The notes below the pieces were generated by a model that searched no databases, was not told the origin of the DNA, and worked only from the letters and a program-made list of their open reading frames with translations. The translations under genes and the position numbers were made by a program. From Babesia bovis T2Bo (lineage: Eukaryota; Apicomplexa; Aconoidasida; Piroplasmida; Babesiidae): DNA of 64,000 nt. Position 1 is the first letter of the stretch, and every line of letters begins with the position of its first letter. The stretch is taken from contig NC_010574.1 in the NCBI RefSeq assembly GCF_000165395.2, positions 186,001 to 250,000 on the forward strand. Reading direction: 5' to 3'. This document shows, piece after piece, positions 11,221-22,430 of this stretch.

Positions 11221-11911
11221 GGTATCTACTGGCCTTCATACTACATTAATCATCTTCTGGTTGTATATCGTAATCAATTGATAATCAGGAAACGCTTGGT
11301 TATAGATAGAAAACTTCAACAACACATGCCAGGTAAATGTCAGCTGGGTGTTATTCTTTAACGCAAAATAATAAGCATCTACCATTTCTATCCCAGATAC
11401 AACATTTTCCATGAATTTTGTTTTCTACGAAATTGATGCGTAGATCGCAGAGCTGTAAGAGTCCAAGAGCCAAATACAGTCGATACAGTTACATCCCTAT
11501 ACGGAGAAACCCGCAATTAGATTTTCTTTAATGTGTCCGATACTAGGGGATATAATAATACAGCGGGTATCATTTCCATACTATCTCGTCGGTATATTCG
11601 AAGTGATTGTTATAGCACTGGGCAAATTAAAATTTAGTTTGATCCATAACACATTGTCAAACCTTCTCCAGTGTTGTGTAAAATACGCCACCTGTGTTTG
11701 AGGGGTTATTCGAAAGTATAGTGGATGCTAGGCTACCAGTATGTTGCATCGGCGGAATCCAGATGCCCCTATTGAGTTTGCTAACCTATGTAACTAAGCG
11801 TATATTTACATAATACTATTATGGGTGTGTAATTTATAGGACAATAAGTGAGTTATTCGTGTATAGGCATCCTCTGGATATATTCCACGCGTCACCCACC
11901 CGACTAGGGTA
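11221..11911. other. Intergenic region between two co-oriented genes
   Basis: A 691-bp gap that should contain the promoter of the SANT gene's downstream neighbour in minus-strand order and the UTRs of both. I see no coding ORF, RNA gene or repeat in it. Confidence 0.5.
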
Positions 11912-14359
11912 TCATCCGAGGTAATGAATGAAATCCGTCCACATAATATGCTGGTCTACTGCAATATTTTTGCACACACGTGGTACTTCTTCCCTTGGCA
12001 GCAATTGGCTACGTGTTCCTGTTAGGAATCTTGCGAAGTCCACTGCTTTCATGGATCTTCCATCTTCTTGCGCAATTCTGTGGAACTCTGACCACGCCAG
12101 TGCTATTACACCATATTTCCAACGTATTAATGCATTTTCAAACGTTTCTATTGACAATTCATCGCGTCCGTAAAGTATGAGCATCAGTATGTTATCTACT
12201 ATTTGCGTTTCCAGTCCTTGCATCAGCATTATTCTTGTAAAGTCTTTCCCGCTTATTGTATCATTTTTCATTTTTTTAACCATCCGTATAGTGTCTAAAA
12301 GCTTGGGTACGTTGTTTACGTAGAGTGCGTTTTGTGCCTCCAGTACACGTATGATGTCTACATGTGTCTGTTTGATGGCGATTAGGCGTCTTATCGGTTG
12401 TACCATTGCTTTGAAATATCCGGGTGGATGTCCTGCATACCCTGAATGTGTATACCAGGGGTGTGTAATTAGCTGGAATGCATCTGGTCTGTCGCTTGGG
12501 TTGATACTTATCATTTTGGTTACTATATCTCTCAAGTTTTCGTCATACTTGAATACATTTCCATTCTTCAGGTGTGTATTAACTGCTGTAATGTAGTCTT
12601 GGTGCGTGCCTCCTTCTACTGGTGCCACTCCTGTTACCAGGAATGCCAATATTACTCCAATTGACCAAATATCGCTTTTGAGTGTAACTCTTCCCTCTTT
12701 AGCTTCTGGAGCTATACATATTACAGTAAGTTTCGACCCTCGCATATCTACATCTATTAATCCTCCCAATCCAGCATCTCTCAGTTTGACGTGGTTATAG
12801 TCATTTTCCTGTAGCATCACCTTATCTATAGTCAATGAGCCATGCACTATATTGTTGCAGTGCAGATAGAGCACTGCCTCGATTAGTTGTGCCACTACCA
12901 CGTGTACAAACTCCATGGTATAGCTATTTTCATGCCTAATGCTGATATTGTGGAGCAGCGAGCCTCCTGAGCAGAATTCCGAAATGATGTATATATTGTT
13001 GAGGTCATGGTAGGTATTGAGATACAGTGCCAAGTTCTGCCTTTGCAACTTTGCCAGCCTGGCTACTTCGGGTGCCAGTTGTTCATATGGTGGTATTTTC
13101 CCCGATTTATGTAATATGTCCACTACTCTCAATTCACCCGTATTCAAGTCAGTAGCCAGGAACTTGGTGCAAGATGTACCACTATAAAGCTTTTTCTTGA
13201 ATTCAAAGTAGTCCGTGATACATACAAATGTTTTAGGATCATCTGGTGGTCGTGTGTCCATTTGTGGTTTCATCATATTACCATTTAGGCTATGCATGAC
13301 TTCAATTGCCTTGCGTATTACGTGTGCCATTTCCCAGTACATCATTACAAACACTTCCTTAGTGATCAATGTTCCTGCTGCGATGCCGTATATATCAAAT
13401 ATCTTCTTAAACAATGCTTTGTCTATGCTCGGTATACCCAATGAACTAATGAGGTAGTCCACTAGATTACTGAATATTTTAAGTGTCATTCGTCCTTCCC
13501 CGTAGTGCGAGTAAATACGCATTGCTGCGTTATAGAAATCCTCCATATTATTCGTTTGGTTTACAAATTCTTCTAGGTTTGGTCCATTGGCCATCATTGT
13601 AGCATCCGGCTGGGAGTTAAATGCTCTTCCATTATCCTCCGGTTTCCTGGCTTTGCTATGTTCTGTCACGGCACGTTCTACATATCTGTTAGTCTCGACA
13701 TCATATGTATCAACTCTGTCCACTATTTTAACGGTACGTTGTGCGCTTTGTTCCTTAGGTTTCCCTTTGCGTTGCATTTCATCCACTACTTGTTTGATGC
13801 TCCCATATGGTTTGCACACCTTTTCTATTGTTTCTCTTCTATTATGGCTGTACATCTTAAGTCTGAGCCATAGTTTATTGTTTTTATCTCGTTCTTCAAC
13901 CACCTGGAAATATGCGTTTTTCAGTTGTTCAATAGACTGGTATATAGCCTCCACCTCAGTCATGGAGACTGGGCTTGATTTTGAAGAATTTGATACATCT
14001 TTTCTCAGGCACTCAATTGACTTTTTGAGTTGAGAATTCCAATTTCTTTCTAGTTCCTGTTGTTCCGATGATTGCCACTTAAGCAGTGGGAGGCTAAAAT
14101 CCGCGTTACAGTTGCTATCTAAGCTTATTTGTCTACCTTCCTGTCCCGTTTGTTGCCCATCTGACTGTATGGAATCATCAACGCTTTCCCTTGCTTCGGC
14201 ATTATTGGACATGTCATAGTGGCAAAAATCAGAAATATTCCTACACTCCCTTATAGAATAATCCCATTCGTTCTGCAACGCACTTATAATTTGTTTTTTA
14301 ATGGCTACTAGAGTCTTGAAAGCCTCCACTGCTTCGTCATATTCACTTTTATCCGTCAT
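11912..14359 (-). CDS. CDPK-like pseudokinase with EF-hand-like flanks
   Basis: Single-exon gene of 815 residues. A protein kinase fold spans about residues 381-655. The hinge and scaffold parts are clear and CDPK-like: EFCSGGSL, LYLHCNNIVHG, APE and SDIWSIGVILAFLVTG. Catalytic residues are lost: the VAIK lysine position reads VVDI, the HRD motif reads HGS (near residue 505), and DFG reads DAG. The N-terminal part contains coiled, charged sequence followed by an EF-hand-like helical segment (about 260-370). The C-terminal 160 residues resemble degenerate EF-hand pairs without canonical calcium loops. Together these suggest a calcium-dependent protein kinase relative that acts as a scaffold rather than an enzyme. 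Activity by a non-standard mechanism cannot be excluded from sequence. Confidence 0.8.
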   Translation of the reverse strand: MTDKSEYDEAVEAFKTLVAIKKQIISALQNEWDYSIRECRNISDFCHYDMSNNAEARESVDDSIQSDGQQTGQEGRQISLDSNCNADFSLPLLKWQSSEQQELERNWNSQLKKSIECLRKDVSNSSKSSPVSMTEVEAIYQSIEQLKNAYFQVVEERDKNNKLWLRLKMYSHNRRETIEKVCKPYGSIKQVVDEMQRKGKPKEQSAQRTVKIVDRVDTYDVETNRYVERAVTEHSKARKPEDNGRAFNSQPDATMMANGPNLEEFVNQTNNMEDFYNAAMRIYSHYGEGRMTLKIFSNLVDYLISSLGIPSIDKALFKKIFDIYGIAAGTLITKEVFVMMYWEMAHVIRKAIEVMHSLNGNMMKPQMDTRPPDDPKTFVCITDYFEFKKKLYSGTSCTKFLATDLNTGELRVVDILHKSGKIPPYEQLAPEVARLAKLQRQNLALYLNTYHDLNNIYIISEFCSGGSLLHNISIRHENSYTMEFVHVVVAQLIEAVLYLHCNNIVHGSLTIDKVMLQENDYNHVKLRDAGLGGLIDVDMRGSKLTVICIAPEAKEGRVTLKSDIWSIGVILAFLVTGVAPVEGGTHQDYITAVNTHLKNGNVFKYDENLRDIVTKMISINPSDRPDAFQLITHPWYTHSGYAGHPPGYFKAMVQPIRRLIAIKQTHVDIIRVLEAQNALYVNNVPKLLDTIRMVKKMKNDTISGKDFTRIMLMQGLETQIVDNILMLILYGRDELSIETFENALIRWKYGVIALAWSEFHRIAQEDGRSMKAVDFARFLTGTRSQLLPREEVPRVCKNIAVDQHIMWTDFIHYLG

Positions 14360-14838
14360 GTTTTCCCCTTGTCTAATTGGTATCTATCTTCATTCAAATA
14401 TCGGGGTTAGATAATATCACATGTGATATTATACATCGCAGCATGAACTTGGTGTCTACGCTCCAGGCATTATTATGTGCTTCAAATGATACTTTATGCT
14501 ACAGCATGGTAATTCGAGGTGTGTCTAAACATGGCGATGCTTATGTGTATAGTTAAGTGTCTAATTGCTCATTTGTATGATAGATATCAGTATAAGATAA
14601 TATACAATGCTCGCCTAGATTTAGATTTTTAATACTAGCTCCACATTTTGCTACACACCTTGGGCGGATATACCGATGCAAGGTGTTGCCAAGGTCACCA
14701 ATATGAGTAGAATCCTAGCATTTCTTTGGTATCAACACTTGTTCCATTTTATTAAATTAAACGTTATTAGGGTTATTTCGTTCTGATGGGTTTTGTATGA
14801 CCCTTTGTTTTATTGGAATCCTTATCTTCTGTCTTGAC
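14360..14838. promoter_or_regulatory. Divergent intergenic region (pseudokinase / small membrane protein)
   Basis: These 479 bp separate the start codons of two outward-facing genes and must carry both promoters. The sequence is AT-rich. No specific motif could be assigned. Confidence 0.4.
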
Positions 14839-15582
14839 ATGGAGGTACTACGTAGATTCATCACCGGAACTGCGTTCCTATTACTGTCTATGGCTTTTGC
14901 CGCACATAATCCACATCGCAAGCATCGCCACAGGTTTCAAAGTTTTTCTAATGGCGTCATGCTGCAGAAGGTTGGTTGATTGATGCAGAGTTGTCTAATA
15001 ATCCCAATTGTCTTAAATGCGCCTAAACAGCACTTTATTGGCGTTTTTATGTTACATGTTTAGGTAGTGTTTGGTTTTTAGGTGTTGCTCAACTATTTAT
15101 TTATGTTGATGGTATGGCTATTATCTATGTAATACTGCTCATTTACATCGTTATTCAGGGATCGGTTGAAAAGAACCCACTTTCTGGCGGCGGTTCGTCA
15201 ATGAAGTTTGTTGCAACTGTTACTCCCCCCGTGTCTGTTAAGGAAGTCAAGGCATCTCCCAAAGAGGATGACTCGCCTTCTGTGACTACTGAGGACATTA
15301 TGCGAGGACGCGCCTCCGTTGACTTTACCAAGTACCCTGAGTATGCACAGCTCCAGCCAAAGAAGAGTCTTATTGGTGCTATAGTTATATTTGCCTTGTA
15401 CTTTTTGGCCACTGTGGTCTACAACTATATGTAGGTTGTCTCTTATTGCTCTCTTATTTCTGTGTAGTCGAAAAGTTGCTGAGAAAGACCGTGTTGACAA
15501 GGCGTTGCGCGAGTACGAAGAGGAGAAGGAGCATTACATTGAGACTGGCGAGACAGCTGACGTCGTCGGTGACGCTGTATAG
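14839..15582 (+). CDS. Small secretory-pathway single-pass membrane protein
   Basis: Three-exon model: 14839-14970, 15159-15430, 15468-15582 (172 residues). All junctions are GT-AG and phases agree (0/0, then 2/2). The N-terminus MEVLRRFITGTAFLLLSMAFAA looks like a cleavable signal peptide, followed by a His/Arg-rich segment. A hydrophobic stretch near the end (SLIGAIVIFALYFLATVVYNY) should be a transmembrane helix. It is followed by a short, highly charged tail (DKALREYEEEKEH). An in-frame ATG at 14797 gives an alternative start 14 codons longer. I do not recognise the family. The 188-bp first intron is long for this region, so the exon 1/2 join is the least certain part. Confidence 0.6.
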
Positions 15583-15789
15583 GTGTGTATCGTTTTTTGG
15601 CATTTGACCCATGTCAGTTGGCATGCTATTCGATTACACATTCAAACATTTATTATAAAATGTCAACATATTTTATATCATGTCTGCATTCTATCGCTGT
15701 ATATCATATGCAACACGGTGTGTTTCGTGGAATCCTTTGTTGGGTCACATCAATGAGACCAGGTTATATTATGTCAAGTGGATACATGA

Positions 15790-17550
<1,761 letters not shown>

Positions 17551-18276
17551 TCACAACCGTTTGGTAAATAGAATCTTATTTTGGTAGAAACAGTACCATT
17601 TCCATACACAACCATTGCGTAGTGCAGTTGTTATTGTGGACCTAGGCATGGCAGGTTAGCACCGTCTGACGTAATGGCTATGGGTATAATACTACAAATC
17701 CCTAGGATTTACGTATGTGGATATATCTAATCTATGTCCTGGGATGAACGTCGAGATATATGCAGATTTGCTATGATACGGACTGGATAAGACAGCACCT
17801 CTATATGATATAGCGTAGTTTGCGGGATGTTTATCTAGGGAAAACGGTATTCCCGTATGAATTCACGCGTGCAACCGTTAATTAAAGTCACATTCACTAT
17901 TGAAGCCGGGTAGCGAACTATGAAAACGCAATGGCATTCTTTTACATCCGAAAGCAACCACTCAAATGGCATGGTTGTAACACTATACACGATTTATATA
18001 TCTAACACATCGATGGGAAATATGCTCTAGATTCTAAGTTAGCAACTTTTTCTCAATTGCGTAAGTAACTTAGGCAACAAGCTCTTTTTAAACAGGAACC
18101 TTGAATAGAAATAATATCACACGCAGTCTTTTTTAGATCTGGCAGACGCTATGGTTGTGTTTTTTAGTAAATCCACAGTCACATAAATGTGTAGTCATGT
18201 CGAGTTACACCCTAGAATCCATGTAATGTGTGGTTCCTAGTGATCATATGCCTTTAATTGGCATTGTTTGATACAT
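17551..18276. other. Intergenic region between DHFR-TS and the basic-protein gene
   Basis: About 0.7 kb of AT-rich sequence with no coding ORF and no recognised RNA or repeat. It should contain the DHFR-TS 3' UTR and the promoter of the next gene. Confidence 0.5.
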
Positions 18277-19038
18277 ATGGCAAAATTAACTCGTATAGTA
18301 AAGAAAATTTTATTGAAGGATGGGTCGGATCGTGATGTTCGCAAATCAGAGCCTTCATCCGCGCCTTCTGTGGAGTCCATCGCTACTCACCGGCTACCAC
18401 AGCCTATGGTCGACTTCAGTAATCTGCCTAGTATAGACGATACGGAACTAAGACAACGTGCTGTTGAGAGGGCCCGTGTTAAATCACTAACCAAGGTCAG
18501 CTGCAAGGGATCTACTATCGCAAAGAAGTCTGCTGCAACCACTGAATTCAAAAAGAATGTCATTGCACCGAAGGTTAAAGGCAGGGCAGCTACCTCGGTG
18601 GCGCCTCCCAGTTCTGATAAGCCCATCGCAAGTGCTACCTCTGGATCTAGTCTGGATTTGGCTAAGGAGGCCATAAGTACTAAACCTAAGGTTGCCACTG
18701 GCAAATCTAAGCCGCTAGGTACTACAGTGGATACCAAGGTGATCAAGCCGCAGTCACGAGGTAAACGTAAGCGTGAGGCTACAAAACAGATGTGGCGTCG
18801 TAAGTATGACTTCGCTAACGAGGCTAAGCGCCTAGTGGAATCCTTCCATCAGGAAGATCAGCATGGAGTTGCTCTTGGTAACGTTTCAGGGTTGAAGAAC
18901 GAGCTTGAATCCATTGAGGAGATGTTGAACCGTGCTGTTCCTGCCCCTCGGGTGGTTCAGAAACCCAGTACCAAGCGTATGATTCGTGCTAAGTTGCGTA
19001 ATAAGGCATTGCTCCAAGCAGCCTTGAACAGTGCTTAA
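18277..19038 (+). CDS. Basic, Lys/Arg/Ser-rich protein, probably nuclear or nucleolar
   Basis: Single-exon gene of 253 residues starting at ATG 18277. The N-terminal 160 residues are low complexity (Ser, Ala, Lys, Thr). The C-terminal 90 residues look helical, beginning with a bipartite basic cluster GKRKREATKQMWRRK and ending with KRMIRAKLRNKALLQAALNS. Composition and basic clusters suggest a nucleolar or ribosome-biogenesis role. A distant resemblance to the C-terminal helices of the SLX9 ribosome-biogenesis family crossed my mind but is too weak to name. No membrane segment or signal peptide. Confidence 0.7.
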   Translation: MAKLTRIVKKILLKDGSDRDVRKSEPSSAPSVESIATHRLPQPMVDFSNLPSIDDTELRQRAVERARVKSLTKVSCKGSTIAKKSAATTEFKKNVIAPKVKGRAATSVAPPSSDKPIASATSGSSLDLAKEAISTKPKVATGKSKPLGTTVDTKVIKPQSRGKRKREATKQMWRRKYDFANEAKRLVESFHQEDQHGVALGNVSGLKNELESIEEMLNRAVPAPRVVQKPSTKRMIRAKLRNKALLQAALNSA

Positions 19039-19259
19039 ATGTATAGTATAACAAGGATGTGTATGATAGCTTTTACTATTTATGGCTAATGGCCAACATT
19101 AGAGTGGTGTGTATGGTCTGTCGCGTTAGCGCCATATAGTATGGGTGTGACCTAACATATAATCGCGGCCATATTGTGTAAATATATGTGACGTTCGTCT
19201 ACTTGATAATACCATTTTGACGGTTGCTTTGGCACCCGTTCTTCGGGAATGCCGCCAAG

Positions 19260-21829
19260 ATGTTGGATCGTGTAACCTGGTTCCATTTTCAGAACCTTCA
19301 GGACAACTTCATGAAGTATTACCGTGCTACGGAGGTACTTTGTTTGGTTGTGTTCTTTGACATTCTTTGCAGAAGCATCGTATTGACGAGATTAGACTGA
19401 GTCGTCTAAGCATTCTTTATGGCGCTGCTACACTTAACCGTCGCATTGAATACATATTTCAAAATGAAGAAACCAAAGGTATGTCCCCTTTTCATAGTTA
19501 ATAAACGGCCCTAGGCATGGTCATCTGTGCTCACCTTAAGCATTCTAAGATCCATGACTTCTACATAATAGTGGCCTGCCTAATATACGGTTACACGCTA
19601 TTGCATACCAACTGGCACGGTGAGACCGATGAAACCCTACGATACAAGATTCGTGTTTCTAATTGCCGTTTGGTGATTGTCGACGACGAGATTGATACTG
19701 AAAGCATGGTGGCTGACGTGAAGTATCTACGGCTATCTGATGTCTACGCTGAATCGATATACCGCAAGGGACTTTCGTTGAATAACTACCTGTCGCTAGT
19801 CGATTCCATGGGAAAGGAACGTTCGGACTATCGTATCCAGGAAATGTTAAGCGACCAATCCAAGCACGTGGGATCGATATCGCTGGATTCTGTTATGATG
19901 ATCACATTCACCAACGGTGGTGTATCAGGTCGACCGCGTGCGCGTAAGGTTACTTACGGAGAGATGGCGCAGCACTTTCGTGCTTTGGAGGCTATGAACG
20001 CTTGGAGTTCTGATGACGTGTTGGTGGTGTTCATGACTAACCCAACTTATGACTTTTTTTCCAGCATTGTGCTCTACTATTGCCTTAGCCGTGGCAATGT
20101 GCACATTTACTTTTTGCAGCGGTACATGTCCACTTATTGGAAGATCCTATGGGAGTCTAACGAGCATGCTAAGAACGTTTTCACCCAGCTTGATAAGAAC
20201 TACAAGGTAGGTCTAGGTATCGAATTGTATATCTCACAGATTCTATCGTTCCTATTCCCACGTCAACTCGAAGCTTTGTTGACCCTTGACGAGGTAGCCC
20301 ATGAGTGCCAGATGTTGCTAAATTCACCTATACTATCTTTATCACCTCGACCTACGCAAACCCCGAGTACCACAGAAGCTGCTGGCACTTCAGAGGGGCA
20401 CATACGACCAGCTGGGTCTGAGGAAACTGCAGCTGCCGAGGTGCGTCAAACTCCAAGGTCAGAGTCACCGTCTAAGAAACAAAGTGCCAATATGCCCATA
20501 TCAGGCGAATCTGGAGAATGCCCATCGTCTGTACCATCACGGTTGAGTACCATTGGAGCTGCCAAAGCAGGAATAGGGCGTATTGCAAAGTATATTTGGG
20601 GGAACTCTAGTAACAAATCGGATAGTGCCAGGTCCACAGTACGCACAGGGCAAACTGCTTCGACATCTGCCAAGGAGGGTTCAGCTGCCCAACGTAGTTC
20701 CAGTGCACCTCGTACTGTAATACCGGATACCAATCGTATGACAAGTGTCCACATCCCTAAGCTACACCTGAAGCTTACCGAACTGCGGAACGTCCTATGT
20801 GATAAGAATGTGGTTTTCCTCTTATCAGGTACCCATGCCAACTATGCGCTGTGTAAGTGTGATGGTATCCGTGATATTATATATCAGGCCGGCTGTTTGC
20901 CCGTTTAACTGGTGGCAAGACGCCCGCCGTTCGCTATGGGTGTACTGAAATTTCACCCACGGTAAGTGCTTTGCGTGGCTTTTTTACATCACCCAGATAA
21001 CGTTGATACCGCCTTGTGTTGAACAGAAGCGCTTGATGGCGCTTTATAACCTAGGTTTGTCAAACGTCTCTAATGGTAGCCGTACACCCGGTATATATGT
21101 CGGCAACGCAGTATCGGAAGAACATGATTTGCGCGTTGTTAAGTCAATTGATAAAATGGATCCCAACTTTTTGGTACGTATCTATGTTAGCGAAATATAC
21201 TTGAGCAGGTGCCATGCGACCCTGGAGAACCGGGTTACTTTGTTTGCCACAGTGGTGATCGGAAGTACATGGTGCTTCCTAGGGAATTTAGTGACTCGCT
21301 GTTAGATGACGGCACGTACATCGGTATGGACGACATCGGTTTCTATTTAGAGGCACTGGACGCCAAGCACTTCTACTGGGCTTACAAAGTTGATCATACG
21401 CTGCCAAAGGAAATTGATTACCCCTACTTTGAACTGCTATGTACCAGCAGGGAGATACAACAGGCTATATGCAGCCGCTACGACCTCACTGAACCTGTAG
21501 TACGCGTGGAAACTGTACAAATACGCCACAACAATGGAAGCCCGCGTATTATTACAGCAGTGGAGCTGATAACTAACCTTCGTGCTGAAATTGCCGATGA
21601 CCTTAGGACAACCTTCCTTGACCTCTGCAGTAAGTTCGACGCATTGAACTATAACTGTTAACAGAAGAAGCTGGTATATTCGAAGACTGCCCAGCGCCTG
21701 ACGAAATCCGTGTAACGTCCATTCCGTGGGCTTACAAGGGTGCTGTGAGCTACCACGTGCTGAGTGTAAGTGTGTAGACCGTTCGAAAACAACTTTTCAC
21801 AGGACCTGTTGCAGCAAACGCACTTATAA
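19260..21829 (+). CDS. Divergent adenylate-forming (AMP-binding / acyl-CoA synthetase-like) enzyme
   Basis: Eight-exon model: 19260-19334, 19373-19478, 19515-20852, 20888-20961, 20997-21173, 21209-21629, 21665-21765, 21803-21829 (772 residues). Every intron is GT-AG, 35-38 bp, and phase-consistent. Signature motifs of the ANL superfamily appear in order: an A3-like P-loop TFTNGGVSGRPR (about residue 190), the A5 motif RYGCTEISPT (about 522), an A7-like region IGMDDIGFYLEALD (about 629), where the usual TGD is changed, and an A10-like IPWAYKGAVSYHVL (about 750), with the Lys in a position compatible with the catalytic lysine. A Ser/Thr/Pro-rich insert of about 150 residues lies between A3 and A5. 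Such enzymes activate a carboxylate with ATP. The substrate cannot be told, and the altered motifs raise doubt about activity. The stop overlaps the next gene's start. Confidence 0.75.
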
Positions 21830-22430
21830 TGTCACACAGCTCAATGTATAACAACTTTAGACGCTTAGTTCTCAACACATCAGTAGCGACGGTCGCAGCA
21901 GTGGCAGTGTCTGATAACATAGTGACGTTGCGATGGGTAGGCACTGATATATTAACGCATATAACAAATAGGTCAATAATGACTCCATGTCACCAGTACT
22001 GTTCGCACTAGATAAGACACGAGGTTGGCTATACTGTGCATAGGCAATAAGTCACAGACCTGGCCGTGATCATACGCGCTAACCGATATTATCGCAACGA
22101 CATCGTGCTATACAAGCATCCAGTCACAGGGGCAGATGCTTTTGGAAGGCTACTAGAAGTCAATGTAAGTGAAGACATTAACCAGCTACGTGAACGTGTT
22201 CCATGTGGCCATTGCTGGTAGGTACACAACATGATGACTAATGTATATAGGATAGAGAATGACAACCCGCGCTCGGACGAACCCGATAGTCACACTTTTG
22301 GCGCTGTAAGTTGTGATATAACGTAGCCATATCACATTTAATCGCTCTCCAGATACCAATGGGACTGCTGCAGGGATGCGTACTAGGTACCGTATACCCC
22401 CTTTCACGTGCCAAGGTACTAGTCAACTAA
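21829..22430 (+). CDS. Mitochondrial inner-membrane-protease-like (signal peptidase I family) subunit
   Basis: Five exons: 21829-21936, 21972-22023, 22058-22217, 22251-22305, 22353-22430, giving 150 residues, a usual size for IMP1/IMP2-type peptidases. Introns are 33-47 bp and phase-consistent. Family boxes are clear: the N-terminal hydrophobic segment, box B NDSMSP with candidate catalytic Ser41, box C RNDIVLYKHP, box E VPCGHCWIENDNPRS followed by DSHTFGAIPMG. Box D, which normally holds the general-base lysine in a KR pair, reads FGRLL, with Gly83 where Lys is expected. By family the protein would trim inner-membrane or intermembrane-space precursors in the mitochondrion. The start ATG shares its A with the TAA of the upstream gene. 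The 3' end overlaps the RecQ stop on the other strand by 8 bp. Confidence 0.78.

Noticed and set aside
21764..22217. Reading the IMP exons as the C-terminal domain of the adenylate-forming enzyme (FAAL-like A8 motif)
   Set aside because: A strong donor at 21766 leads to a short last exon with a stop after an A10-like motif, and the downstream exons match signal-peptidase boxes far better.
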